Assembly: GCA_910588325.1 (NCBI GenBank)
Contig: CAJUPP010000044.1
Span: 1-32,791, forward strand
DNA: 32,791 bases
Direction: 5' to 3'
Source of the DNA: an uncultured Hungatella sp.
Lineage (GTDB): Bacteria > Bacillota > Clostridia > Lachnospirales > Lachnospiraceae
The translations under genes and the position numbers were made by a program. Below are positions 1-8,324 of the stretch, in pieces (position 1 is the first letter of the stretch; each line of letters opens with the position of its first letter). The notes beneath the pieces were generated by a model. The model worked only from the letters and a program-made list of their open reading frames with translations. It was not told the origin of the DNA and did no database searches.

Positions 1-91
1 TTATTTAGAATTTTCAGGGTTTTACATACTGTTCAATCTTTGATTTTCAAGGTTCGTCTGTTGCTTTTCTGTCTTCAACAGCAACTCATTC
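1..91 (-). other. Leader of a stable-RNA (probably rRNA) operon leaving the left edge
   Basis: This non-coding stretch lies downstream of two minus-strand promoters and runs out of the window. Read on the minus strand it contains an ACCTTGAAAATC-type segment followed by TTGAACAG, reminiscent of leader or spacer sequences that flank rRNA genes in Clostridia. There is no ribosome site and no convincing reading frame. The gene it serves is outside the window, so rRNA is an inference; a tRNA cluster is the main alternative. Confidence 0.4.
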
Positions 92-120
92 ATACTATCA
101 CAAGTTTTTCCAGTTGTCAA
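92..120 (-). promoter_or_regulatory. Strong promoter reading out of the left edge (P2)
   Basis: On the minus strand a perfect -35 TTGACA (115-120) is followed after 17 bp by TAGTAT (92-97). It sits about 85 bp downstream of a second promoter in the same orientation. Tandem strong promoters are typical of rRNA operons in Firmicutes. Confidence 0.65.
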
Positions 121-147
121 CAGTTTTTTTAATTTATTTTCATTTTT

Positions 148-172
148 TAAAAATCATTGCTTTCTTGCAATG
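148..172 (-). terminator. Possible weak terminator after the cvpA-like gene
   Basis: On the minus strand a 6-bp stem CATTGC/GCAATG (155-172, 6-nt loop) is followed by ATTTTT. It lies downstream of the CvpA-like gene but also downstream of the first left-pointing promoter, so it would act on both transcripts. The stem is short and AT-rich. Confidence 0.35.
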
Positions 173-179
173 GAACTTT

Positions 180-209
180 AATATACCATTTATATATATT
201 ATTTGTCAA
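180..209 (-). promoter_or_regulatory. Upstream tandem promoter reading out of the left edge (P1)
   Basis: On the minus strand TTGACA (204-209) is followed after 18 bp by TATATT (180-185). The spacer is almost pure AT. Together with the promoter at 92-120 it makes a tandem pair facing the left edge. Confidence 0.5.
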
Positions 210-246
210 GAGGAATTGTGCCAATATTTTTATTATTATCCATTAT

Positions 247-960
247 TTATGATAAAATTGCTCTTAATATTCCAACCGCCAGTTTTGATAACAGATTATA
301 GTGATATAGAAAAGACAGCCACGGGCTTGCCTCTATCTGTTTCAATATGGGTGCTGCCCAAAAAGTGCTGGCACAGGCAGTCAAAAGCAAGGAAACCAGC
401 CACAGAAAGAATAATCCCTGAATTCCGCCCAGAATAGCTCCGGCTATTTGATTCATTCCTGAAAGCACCGGAAGCTTTGCCATAATATCCAGCCATTTCA
501 TAATTAACCGCAGAAAAATATATACTGCTAAAAACATAACAACAAAGCCAACCCAGTTTAAAATCATATTGGCAAGATAATTTCCGATATATTCTACAAA
601 TGCATTTACACCTAAAATCTCATACATCTGGCTGTTATTATTCTCCAGAAGCATCTGTTTTACATCTTCTGGCAAGCTCAATCCTTCTATAGCCTGTCGT
701 TGCTTCGCCGGCACCTGAATATCATCCTCAATCCCTATAGCGCTTTCTATGGTAGCCCTGGTCTGTTCTGCAATCCAGGAATAAACAGGTGTATTTTCTT
801 TTATAAATATAGCTGCCTTAGGCATCGCCACATGTATAATCACTAAAGTCACTATCAATGCTGCCATCGAAACTGCCAATCGAATAAATCCTTTATAATG
901 GCCATATAAAATCATTCCCAAGAGATAGATTGCCACTACGATTTGTACCCAGTTGTCCAT
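247..960 (-). CDS. CvpA-family integral membrane protein
   Basis: A 237-residue hydrophobic protein with about four membrane segments: residues 4-22, 29-48, a pair in the range 130-155, and 170-200. A polar loop of about 80 residues lies between the second and third. The layout and the N-terminal hydrophobic start followed by a Gly-Lys-Gly-type turn (YKGF) match the CvpA/colicin V production family. These are bacterial membrane proteins of poorly defined role, linked in E. coli to purine-gene context and colicin V secretion. It is the last gene of the minus-strand run, 17 bp after the HAD phosphatase gene, so it is probably co-transcribed with it. No catalytic motif is visible. Family assignment is moderately sure; cellular role is unknown. 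Confidence 0.65.
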   Translation of the reverse strand: MDNWVQIVVAIYLLGMILYGHYKGFIRLAVSMAALIVTLVIIHVAMPKAAIFIKENTPVYSWIAEQTRATIESAIGIEDDIQVPAKQRQAIEGLSLPEDVKQMLLENNNSQMYEILGVNAFVEYIGNYLANMILNWVGFVVMFLAVYIFLRLIMKWLDIMAKLPVLSGMNQIAGAILGGIQGLFFLWLVSLLLTACASTFWAAPILKQIEASPWLSFLYHYNLLSKLAVGILRAILS

Positions 961-977
961 AATCTCCTCTTCTTTAT

Positions 978-1802
978 TTAGAACAGCACCAATTTTTCAA
1001 TCGCCTGTGCTACTCCTGCCTCATCATTACTGCCGGTAATATAATCTGCAATAGCTTTCAAACTCTCCTCCCCATTTTCCATGGCAACTCCGGTTCCGGC
1101 CAAACGTATCATAGAAAAATCGTTATCTCCGTCACCACATGCCATCGTTTCTTCTCTAGATAATCCTAAAATAGATGCCAGCCTCAAAAGCGCCTCTCCC
1201 TTTTCTGCTCCAATAGCATTAATCTCCAGATTATTATAGAGAGAGGAACTTACAATCACGTCTGTCCGCTGCTTCAACAGTGTCCTTATCTCTTCTCTTT
1301 CGTCAAGATCCGAAAAAAACAGGTTTACTTTATCTACCATGCCTGGTTTATTCTTTACATATTCTATAATATCCGGAACAACCCGCCTGGTCTTTTTCAC
1401 CAATATCTGAATTTCTTTTGTAACTTTATACTCATCTAAATGGTTGTAAAAGCGATCTTCAGAAATCCCCTGACCGTCTGCATAGATGTCATACATAATA
1501 TGGCGGTCTTTTATCTGTTCAAGCACACTGAGAGCGGTTTCTTTCTCCATCAGCCGCCTGTCCAGGATAAGTTTTTTTTCCATATCTTCAATCATCCCGC
1601 CATTTACCGTAATCGCATAACGGATTCCAGAAATCTCTTTTATCATACTGGGAACGCCTTCCGCTGTACGCCCTGTGCAGGGAACCACCTGGATTCCTCT
1701 GGCGATGCATGCCTCTATTGCTTTCCGATTCCTATGGGGTAATCGTTTGCGGCTATCTAAAAGTGTTCCGTCCAAGTCTAACGCAATTAATTGAATACTC
1801 AT
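978..1802 (-). CDS. Cof-type HAD-IIB sugar-phosphate phosphatase
   Basis: A 274-residue HAD-superfamily hydrolase. Motif I is DLDGTLLDS (residues 9-17, nucleophile Asp9, general acid Asp11). Motif II is Thr-Gly-Arg at 43-45, motif III Lys201 in GAEKGEAL, and motif IV GDGDND (223-228). The large cap inserted between motifs II and III, residues about 85-190, is the C2B cap of the Cof/YidA/YwpJ group. Members dephosphorylate sugar phosphates, FMN or pyridoxal phosphate; the substrate here cannot be told. The ATG start follows AAGGTAGGGAGT. It lies 15 bp after the TPR protein gene and 17 bp before the CvpA-like gene, suggesting an operon tail. Confidence 0.9.
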   Translation of the reverse strand: MSIQLIALDLDGTLLDSRKRLPHRNRKAIEACIARGIQVVPCTGRTAEGVPSMIKEISGIRYAITVNGGMIEDMEKKLILDRRLMEKETALSVLEQIKDRHIMYDIYADGQGISEDRFYNHLDEYKVTKEIQILVKKTRRVVPDIIEYVKNKPGMVDKVNLFFSDLDEREEIRTLLKQRTDVIVSSSLYNNLEINAIGAEKGEALLRLASILGLSREETMACGDGDNDFSMIRLAGTGVAMENGEESLKAIADYITGSNDEAGVAQAIEKLVLF

Positions 1803-1817
1803 ACTCCCTACCTTAAA

Positions 1818-4391
1818 TTATATAAAATGCTCTTCTCTTAAAATCAGAAGTCCTTCTTTATCATATTTGGAGTTAAACATTCCTTTGATTAATTTGCCCA
1901 GCGGAGGTTTCTCGGCCCTGTCTGCCGCCTCTTCAATCATCTCTTCTGCATTGGCTTTTGTCAATGGGATGCCATCTTCCTCCATGATTTCTATGCGTTC
2001 GTAGAGAGCCAGCATGCTTTTTCCTGTAATACTGCAATCAATCTCACTGGCATATTTTGACGCATATTCTGCAAAATCGTCAAGATCCATCTCTTCATCA
2101 TCTTCCGGCTCGGGGCCAAATTCTTCAGTCTCTGGTTCAAGCTCTTCCTCGAATTCATCTTCAGATTCCGGCTCAAACTCTGCCTCTGGTTCCAATTCGA
2201 CTTCCGATTCTATGTCAAACTCTCCCTCTGATTCTGGATCCGGTTCTAATTCCGGTTCGGGTTCAGCTTCCATTTGTTCAACCGACTCAATCTCTGACGA
2301 TTCCTCCGAAATGACAGACCTATCCTCTTCCGGATTTTCGCCTGCGGATACTATTTCTTCCTGGACCTGACTGTCAGTTTCCGGTTCCTGTACAGGTACT
2401 TCCGGGGCAGGAGCCTCACTCTGTTCCATACTCACACATTCAAATATGGAGGCCAATTCCGGATTCTGCTGATATAACTCTTCTATTTGATGCGGATTAT
2501 CAATGAGAATTATATTCATCCCACTGGTATCTTCAGCAGCCAGCTGCTGCAACCCAATCATCTGTTCTTTCGTTAAATCTCCTGCTTCTTCCACAACCAA
2601 ATCTTTCCCTGCCAATACATCAGCAATATTCCAGATTCCTTTTTGATTCAGTTTGCTTCCGGTTATCTTGGCAACCTGATTGTTGCTGCCATTTTCCGTG
2701 TGAATCTGTTTTAAAATCCTTACAGCTGTTTCCAGTCCTTCCTCCGGCGTTTTTGCTTCTATCAATAAATATCCGGGCATAGAATCCTGGCCGGTATCAT
2801 CCGAAACCTGAAAAATATTGTTCTGCCCACTTGAAGGAACCTTAGTCTGCATAGATATCGGCTCTTGTTCTACAGCGGCCTCCTCCGATATTTTAGACAT
2901 CTCTTTCGCCAGTTCCTGTTGAATATCATCCTGGTGGAGATTTACTACCAATTCTTCATCTATCGCACCATGTTCTTCTTCAATATTAACATATGCCGGT
3001 TCTTCAGATGTAACCTCTTCTGAAAAACCAGATGCTTCCTCCGGGATATTTCCATCCTCCTGATTGTAGTATCGGTAATGGCCCTCCTGCGGATATTGTT
3101 CCTGGGGAATGTTTACCCGTGGATATCCGCTTGGAATATATGTTTCTTGAGAGGGATATTCTGCCTGAGAATATGGCTGACTGTATTCTGTTTGAGAATA
3201 TGGCTGGTCCGAATAATTCTGCTGGCCAGGCTCGACCGGAGCATAGGGCTGGCCGGAATACTCCTGCTGACCGTATCCTGCCGGAGCATAGGGCTGACCG
3301 GAATACTCCTGCTGGCCGTATCCTGCCGGAGCATAGGGCTGGCCGAAATACTCCTGCTGACCGTATCCTGCCGGAGCATAGGGCTGACCGGAATACTCCT
3401 GCTGACCGTATTCTGCCGGAGCATAGGGCTGACCGGAATACTCTGCCTGAACATACTCTTCCTGGGAATACTGCTCCTGGGGGTAGTCATCCTGAATATA
3501 TGCTCCCTGCGGATATGACTGACCGGAATACTCTGTCTGGCAGTATCCCCCCTGAGGATACGGCTGATCCGAATATCCTTCCTGAACATATCCGGTCTGG
3601 GGATACTGCTCCTGAATATGATTCTCCTGTCCATATGCTCCCTGAGAATATGGATTCTGGCCGTATTCATTCCCTCCATACGATTCAGGAGAATAGGTGG
3701 AATACGTACTTTCCTCATCATATCCACCTAAGGTTTCTTCATCAAATTTCTGCTCAACAACTTTCAGCTTCGCCTCATATTTTTCTTTATTTCTCATCAA
3801 ATCCAACTGATATTCTGATAATGGCGCATAGCGCACCTTTAAATCCATGGCTTTGTCTACATATTTTCCAAAAGCAAACATCAGCATAATGCGGTCGCAC
3901 ATCTGCACACATTTATGCTGCTGTCCGGCTTTTTCATACAGAGATGCCAATTCATACATCCAGCGCTCATCCAGTTCCTGACTGACATAACGCTCCAGAC
4001 AACCAATAAGCTGTTCATTAGGAACCTTCTTTTCCTTCAAAATCATATAGCGAAGCAGATACTGTCTAGGGTCATCCTGAGCCAACTCACAGAATTCCCG
4101 ATAATAATCCTCCGCCTCTCTTAAGCTTCCTTCTTTTAGTGCCAGTTCCGTTAATTTAAATAAAAGACGCTTGCCTATGGGAGCCCGCTCGTAGGCCAGC
4201 AGCAAAACCTCTTTCGCCTCCTGATACTCTCCATTTTTCTCATAGACCTGGGAAATCATGGATAATAAATTGGCGCTGCGCACTCTCCGCCAGTCAATGG
4301 TATCTGCAATCTTCATAGAGGTCTGAAAATCGCCTTTTGTCACCATCTTTTTTATCTGCTCTACTTTTATATTAAACTCATATTTATCCAT
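1818..4391 (-). CDS. TPR-like, Tyr/Gln/Pro-repeat, acidic protein of unknown function
   Basis: An 857-residue mosaic. Residues 1-190 are helical and TPR-like (runs such as YEKNGEYQEAKEVLLLAYERA and REAEDYYREF). Residues about 225-470 are low-complexity Tyr/Gln/Pro/Gly with tandem 15-residue units (317-391). Residues about 545-675 are globular, with ITGSKLNQKG and DLVVEEAGDL segments that loosely recall an AAA+ core without a Walker A motif. Residues about 690-775 are Glu/Pro/Asp-rich. The last 85 residues are helical and end in HFI. No signal peptide or membrane segment is present, so it is probably cytosolic. It lies 29 bp after recR and 15 bp before the HAD gene. A scaffold or degenerate spore/AAA-related protein is possible; function is not recognised. 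Confidence 0.8.
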   Translation of the reverse strand: MDKYEFNIKVEQIKKMVTKGDFQTSMKIADTIDWRRVRSANLLSMISQVYEKNGEYQEAKEVLLLAYERAPIGKRLLFKLTELALKEGSLREAEDYYREFCELAQDDPRQYLLRYMILKEKKVPNEQLIGCLERYVSQELDERWMYELASLYEKAGQQHKCVQMCDRIMLMFAFGKYVDKAMDLKVRYAPLSEYQLDLMRNKEKYEAKLKVVEQKFDEETLGGYDEESTYSTYSPESYGGNEYGQNPYSQGAYGQENHIQEQYPQTGYVQEGYSDQPYPQGGYCQTEYSGQSYPQGAYIQDDYPQEQYSQEEYVQAEYSGQPYAPAEYGQQEYSGQPYAPAGYGQQEYFGQPYAPAGYGQQEYSGQPYAPAGYGQQEYSGQPYAPVEPGQQNYSDQPYSQTEYSQPYSQAEYPSQETYIPSGYPRVNIPQEQYPQEGHYRYYNQEDGNIPEEASGFSEEVTSEEPAYVNIEEEHGAIDEELVVNLHQDDIQQELAKEMSKISEEAAVEQEPISMQTKVPSSGQNNIFQVSDDTGQDSMPGYLLIEAKTPEEGLETAVRILKQIHTENGSNNQVAKITGSKLNQKGIWNIADVLAGKDLVVEEAGDLTKEQMIGLQQLAAEDTSGMNIILIDNPHQIEELYQQNPELASIFECVSMEQSEAPAPEVPVQEPETDSQVQEEIVSAGENPEEDRSVISEESSEIESVEQMEAEPEPELEPDPESEGEFDIESEVELEPEAEFEPESEDEFEEELEPETEEFGPEPEDDEEMDLDDFAEYASKYASEIDCSITGKSMLALYERIEIMEEDGIPLTKANAEEMIEEAADRAEKPPLGKLIKGMFNSKYDKEGLLILREEHFI
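3219..3443 (-). repeat. Five 45-bp in-frame tandem repeats
   Basis: Five consecutive 45-bp units (starting at 3443, 3398, 3353, 3308 and 3263 on the minus strand) encode EYSGQPYAPAxYGQQ with few changes. Degenerate Tyr/Gln units continue on both sides to about 3720 and 3160. The near identity at DNA level implies recent unit duplication and probable copy-number variation between strains. Confidence 0.9.
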
Positions 4392-4420
4392 CGTTATATC
4401 TCCTGAACCTTTATCGCCGG

Positions 4421-5017
4421 TTATAATTCTACCCGTCCCTCCAAAGCCCGAAGCAGTGTCACCTCGTCTATGTATTCCAAATCTCCGCCTACAGGAACGC
4501 CGCTGGCAATCCGACTGACCTTGATTCCTGTAGGCTTCACCAGCTTGCTTATATACATAGCCGTTGTTTCCCCTTCCAAGCTGGAATTTGTTGCGATGAT
4601 TACTTCTTTTACATTTCCCTGAAGGCGCTGTATCAATTCTTTCAGTTTTATCTCACCCGGACCAATACCCAGCATCGGGGATATGGCGCCGTGCAGTACA
4701 TGGTAAACCCCATCATATTTACCTGTCTTTTCATAAGCCACAAGGTCTCGGCTGTTCTCCACTACCATAATCGTCTGGTGATCCCGTCTGTCGCTTTTAC
4801 ATATAGGGCATAATTCCTGGTCTGTCAGTGTAAAGCATTCCTTGCAGTAACGGACGTTCTTTTTTGCATCCATCATAGCCCCGGATAATCGCTCTACCTG
4901 TTCCTGAGGCATATTAATGATATGAAAAGCCAGTCTTTGTGCTGATTTGGCGCCGATACCAGGAAGTTTGGACAATTCATCGATCAATTTTGTAATCTGG
5001 CTGCTGTAATAATTCAT
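4421..5017 (-). CDS. recR: Recombination mediator RecR
   Basis: A 198-residue protein of normal RecR length. The N-terminal helix-hairpin-helix contains LPGIGAKSAQRLA (18-30). A four-cysteine zinc site follows (Cys58, Cys61, Cys70, Cys73), then a Toprim domain at about 80-175 with VVENSRD and ATNSSLEGE. RecR works with RecO and RecF to load RecA on gapped single-stranded DNA. The start codon is only 3 bp beyond the ybaB stop, with GGAGG inside the ybaB 3' end at a long 16-nt spacing, so translation is probably coupled. The dnaX-ybaB-recR order is conserved in bacteria. Confidence 0.97.
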   Translation of the reverse strand: MNYYSSQITKLIDELSKLPGIGAKSAQRLAFHIINMPQEQVERLSGAMMDAKKNVRYCKECFTLTDQELCPICKSDRRDHQTIMVVENSRDLVAYEKTGKYDGVYHVLHGAISPMLGIGPGEIKLKELIQRLQGNVKEVIIATNSSLEGETTAMYISKLVKPTGIKVSRIASGVPVGGDLEYIDEVTLLRALEGRVEL

Positions 5018-5020
5018 AAT

Positions 5021-5374
5021 TTAGAATGGGAAACCTCCGCCCATACCTCCCAGACCGCCAGTCAGTTTGGACATTGCCTGACTGCCGGCATCTTCCATCT
5101 GACGAAACGCCTCATTCACTGCGGCCATAATCATATCTTCCAGCATCTCTACATCATCCGGGTCTACGGCTTCAGGAGATATCTTTACGGCGGTTACCTC
5201 TTTTTTGCCAGATACCGTTACGGAGACGGCTCCGCCGCCTGAGGATGCAGTATACTCTTTGGTCTCCAGTTCCTTGGTTGTCTCTTCCATCTGCCTCTGC
5301 ATTTTCTGCGCCTGTTTCATCAAATTATTCATATTTCCCGGCATGCCGCCTGGGAATCCGCCACGTTTTGCCAT
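5021..5374 (-). CDS. YbaB/EbfC family nucleoid-associated protein
   Basis: A 117-residue protein. The N-terminus is Gly/Met-rich (MAKRGGFPGG), followed by NMNNLMKQAQKMQ and a coiled segment, a beta core (EYTASSGGGAVSVTVSG) and the family's C-terminal helix with DPDDVEMLEDMIMAAVNEA. It ends in a Gly-rich tail. YbaB dimers bind DNA without strong sequence specificity and associate with the nucleoid. The ATG at 5374 is preferred over an upstream in-frame TTG because GAGGAGG lies 12 nt before it. It starts 7 bp after the dnaX stop. Confidence 0.95.
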   Translation of the reverse strand: MAKRGGFPGGMPGNMNNLMKQAQKMQRQMEETTKELETKEYTASSGGGAVSVTVSGKKEVTAVKISPEAVDPDDVEMLEDMIMAAVNEAFRQMEDAGSQAMSKLTGGLGGMGGGFPF

Positions 5375-5381
5375 GATTATT

Positions 5382-7061
5382 CTATTCCTCCTCAAAAATA
5401 ATATCCATATGGATACGTTCTCTCAATTCCTCTTCGCTGATGTATACCGTATCCAGTCGCTCTCCATTTCCTATAAGACGAGATTTAAAGTAAATGTCCT
5501 TTCCATAGGTATTCTTCACATAGTTTTCCAGCTCCCCCATAATGGTGGGACGTCTTCCAATCTCGAAATTTTCCACACTAAGAAATACTACACACAGACA
5601 GCTGTCACCACTTGGTTCTACCACCGTATCCCGGAAGCTGGAACGAATAACTCCCCCCAACGCCTTTACAATCTTTCCCCATTCGTTGCGGATTAACTGT
5701 AAATCATCTAACTGGGCTTTGGGCAAAGTAACCTGCTCCGGAGGCGCGCCTGCACTTGCCGGAACATTTGATGCTTCTGTTCCCTGGCCTGCTGCCGAAG
5801 GGGTTGCATATACAGCAGCTCCCTGTGCAAAAGTTCCGGCCACAGGATTCCTGTTTACGGACTCCCCCACCCCTCCAAAATTTCCCGGCGCCTTGACTGT
5901 AAAAACTCCTTCTTCCAGCTGCTCTTCAATCTTACTCAGTCGCTCAAGGATGGAATCATAAGTCTTCTCCATCTGAGGTTTTGTCAATTTAATAAAAGCT
6001 AATTCTGTCAGCACCCGTTTTTGACTGGCATAACGAAGCTGATTCGAAAGTTCTGAAAACACCCTGATATAGCGCATCAAGGTTTCACTATCGGTTCTTT
6101 CCGCATCTTCCTCCAAAAGTTTTCTGTTATCAGAGGACATATCCAGAAGGTCCTCTCCGTCCCCTGATGCCTGAAGCAATAAAAGATTTCTTAAGTACCA
6201 GATAAAATCTGTTACAAACTGTCCCAGTTCCCGACCCTGCAGCACCAGTTCCTCCAACTGATAAATGCAGTCCTTTGTCCTCTCTTCTGTCACTGCCCGG
6301 AACATCTGGCTGAAAATACCAGTATCCACTGCCCCTAAAATATCCAAAACATGGTCATAGGTCAAAGTCTCACCAAAATGGAAAGCCACACACTGGTCCA
6401 GAAGGCTTAAGGCATCACGCATAGACCCATCTGCCGCCTTGGCAATATACGTCAATGCTTTCTCTTCCACATCAATCTGCTCTGCCTGGGACAACTCTTT
6501 TAAACGGTCTGTCAATGTTTGAATTGTAATTCTCTTAAAATCATATCTCTGGCAGCGCGACAGTACGGTAATAGGGATTCTGGGCACCTCCGTAGTTGCC
6601 AGAATAAAAATCACATAGGATGGAGGTTCCTCCAGTGTTTTAAGAAGTGCATTAAATGCACCTGTAGAAAGCATATGCACTTCATCGATAATATAAACCC
6701 GGTACTTTCCTTCTGTTGGAGGATACTGCACCTGCTCCCTGATATCTCTGATATTTTCCACACCATTGTTGGAAGCGGCATCAATCTCCACTACATTCAG
6801 CGACGCACCGGATGCAATATTCTTACATGTCTGGCACTGTCCGCAGGGACTTCCATCTTCCGGACTCTCACAATTCACTGATCTTGCAAATATTTTGGCA
6901 ATACTGGTCTTTCCAGTGCCTCTGGTTCCGCAAAATAAATAAGCGTGCCCGATACGTCCGGAGGTTATCTGATTTTTCAGTGTCCGGACAATGTGGTCCT
7001 GACCTTTTACATCTTTGAATCCGCTTGGACGCCATTTGCGGTACAATGCCATATAGGACAT
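5382..7061 (-). CDS. dnaX: DNA polymerase III subunit gamma/tau
   Basis: A 559-residue clamp-loader ATPase. Walker A is GTRGTGKT (45-52), the zinc module uses Cys64, Cys73, Cys76 and Cys79, Walker B is IIDE (124-127), and the SRC arginine-finger motif is at 168-170. The AAA+ lid and clamp-loader collar follow, then a Pro/Ala/Gly-rich linker at about 385-450 and a C-terminal domain that would contact polymerase. A ribosome site AGGAG precedes the ATG. I saw no slippery A-run that would give an E. coli-style short gamma form. The gene begins 33 bp after pfkA and runs directly into ybaB. Confidence 0.97.
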   Translation of the reverse strand: MSYMALYRKWRPSGFKDVKGQDHIVRTLKNQITSGRIGHAYLFCGTRGTGKTSIAKIFARSVNCESPEDGSPCGQCQTCKNIASGASLNVVEIDAASNNGVENIRDIREQVQYPPTEGKYRVYIIDEVHMLSTGAFNALLKTLEEPPSYVIFILATTEVPRIPITVLSRCQRYDFKRITIQTLTDRLKELSQAEQIDVEEKALTYIAKAADGSMRDALSLLDQCVAFHFGETLTYDHVLDILGAVDTGIFSQMFRAVTEERTKDCIYQLEELVLQGRELGQFVTDFIWYLRNLLLLQASGDGEDLLDMSSDNRKLLEEDAERTDSETLMRYIRVFSELSNQLRYASQKRVLTELAFIKLTKPQMEKTYDSILERLSKIEEQLEEGVFTVKAPGNFGGVGESVNRNPVAGTFAQGAAVYATPSAAGQGTEASNVPASAGAPPEQVTLPKAQLDDLQLIRNEWGKIVKALGGVIRSSFRDTVVEPSGDSCLCVVFLSVENFEIGRRPTIMGELENYVKNTYGKDIYFKSRLIGNGERLDTVYISEEELRERIHMDIIFEEE

Positions 7062-7094
7062 GGGATTAACTCCTATCTGATAAAATAATCCGAA

Positions 7095-8177
7095 TTACTC
7101 GTCTCCGAAGCAGATTCCTACCATCTTTGCCTCTTTAATTATGGAACAATCCGGATCCACGGTTTTTAATCTGCCTGCCACTTCTCCCAGCGGCACTTTG
7201 CTTATCTCACTATTTTTCACACAAACCATATAGCCATAATCTTTTTGTCTAATCATTTCTGCTGCCGCCGCACCTAATCTGGTGGATAATACTCTGTCAT
7301 ACGGACATGGCTCGCCGCCTCTCTGAGTATGTCCCGGTACGGTTACACGGACCTCCTGACCAGTCATCTCCTCAATCTTTGCCCCCAGCTCATAAGCTAC
7401 AGACGGATAAATGATTCCATTTTTTCTCTTTTCTTTCAGTTCCTTTTTGCTTAAGCTGGCATCTTCTTTGGAAATCGCGCCTTCTGCAACAGCCAGGATA
7501 GAGAAACGTTTCCCCTGCTTATTCCTCTCTTTCAATGCGTCAACCACGATATTAATATCGTAAGGAATCTCCGGAATCAGGATGATATCGGCCCCGCCTG
7601 CAATTCCTGCATGAAGGGTCAGCCATCCTACTTTATGTCCCATGACTTCTACGATAAATACCCGGCCGTGGGAAGCGGCCGTTGTATGGATACAGTCAAT
7701 AGCACTGGTGGCTACATTGACAGCGCTTTGGAATCCGAAGGTCATCTCTGTCCCCCAGAGGTCATTATCTATGGTCTTGGGCAGAGAAACTACATTCAAT
7801 CCTTCCTCGGCAAGAAGGTTTGCTGTCTTTTGGCTTCCATTTCCTCCTAATACTACCAGACACTCTAATTTTAATTTCCGATATGTGTGCTTCATAGCCT
7901 CTACTTTATCCAGGCCATTCTCATCCGGCACACGCATCTGCTTGAAAGGCTGCCTGGAGGTTCCTAAAATCGTTCCTCCTATCGTCAGAATACCGGAAAA
8001 ATCAGATGATTTCATTGCATGGTAATCCGCATAAATCAATCCCTTGTACCCGTCTTCAAATCCGATAATCTCCACTTCACCATCATAAATCTTGTACAGT
8101 GATTTAGCAACACCGCGCATGGTCGCATTCAAACTCTGGCAGTCGCCGCCGCTGGTCAGCATACCAATCCTAATCAT
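7095..8177 (-). CDS. pfkA: 6-phosphofructokinase (ATP-type signature with one PPi-type residue)
   Basis: A 360-residue PFK that phosphorylates fructose 6-phosphate in glycolysis. Motifs are LTSGGDCQSLNA (7-18), GGTILGTSR (67-75), GGNGS (111-115), PKTIDND (133-139, catalytic Asp), VEVMGH and PGHTQRGG. The Gly after GGN matches Gly104 of E. coli PfkA and points to ATP. The Lys in PKTIDND matches Lys124 of PPi-dependent enzymes, where ATP enzymes usually have Gly. The protein is longer than the 320-residue classic PfkA, as in the mixed group-III enzymes. The start at 8177 is chosen because AAGGG precedes it and upstream in-frame codons run into the promoter. Confidence 0.93.
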   Translation of the reverse strand: MIRIGMLTSGGDCQSLNATMRGVAKSLYKIYDGEVEIIGFEDGYKGLIYADYHAMKSSDFSGILTIGGTILGTSRQPFKQMRVPDENGLDKVEAMKHTYRKLKLECLVVLGGNGSQKTANLLAEEGLNVVSLPKTIDNDLWGTEMTFGFQSAVNVATSAIDCIHTTAASHGRVFIVEVMGHKVGWLTLHAGIAGGADIILIPEIPYDINIVVDALKERNKQGKRFSILAVAEGAISKEDASLSKKELKEKRKNGIIYPSVAYELGAKIEEMTGQEVRVTVPGHTQRGGEPCPYDRVLSTRLGAAAAEMIRQKDYGYMVCVKNSEISKVPLGEVAGRLKTVDPDCSIIKEAKMVGICFGDE

Positions 8178-8223
8178 ATCGTTTCCCTTCCTCTCTGTGT
8201 GAAATGATAAAGCCCATTTTATA

Positions 8224-8252
8224 ATTATAATACAAAGCTTTTTCCGGGGCAA
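8224..8252 (-). promoter_or_regulatory. Promoter of pfkA
   Basis: On the minus strand TTGCCC (8247-8252) is followed after 17 bp by a perfect TATAAT (8224-8229). It lies just after the SRP RNA terminator, so pfkA starts its own transcript, probably continuing into dnaX. Confidence 0.7.
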
Positions 8253-8263
8253 GAGGGAAACTG

Positions 8264-8306
8264 AAAAACCTGATATGGTATAAGACTGTTCTTATACCAT
8301 ATCAGG
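8264..8306 (-). terminator. Rho-independent terminator of the SRP RNA gene
   Basis: A perfect 17-bp stem (8269-8285 with 8290-8306, loop of 4) is followed on the minus strand by TTTTT. The plus strand also carries six T after the stem (8311-8316), so the hairpin could work in both directions. Confidence 0.9.
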
Positions 8307-8324
8307 CTGATTTTTTATATGAAA

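Noticed and set aside
12..93. Short minus-strand frame beginning MNELLLKTEKQQ in the left-edge leader
   Set aside because: Its first ATG lies within the -10 region of the promoter and it lacks a ribosome site.
3219..3443. CRISPR-like periodic repeats
   Set aside because: Units are directly adjacent without unique spacers and keep the reading frame; they are coding tandem repeats. The same holds for 10705-10878 and 19710-19889.
3032..3889. Long open frames opposite the TPR protein (up to 285 codons)
   Set aside because: They are antisense to the repetitive Tyr/Gln/Pro region; the periodic sequence keeps stops out of several frames. No ribosome site or known family.
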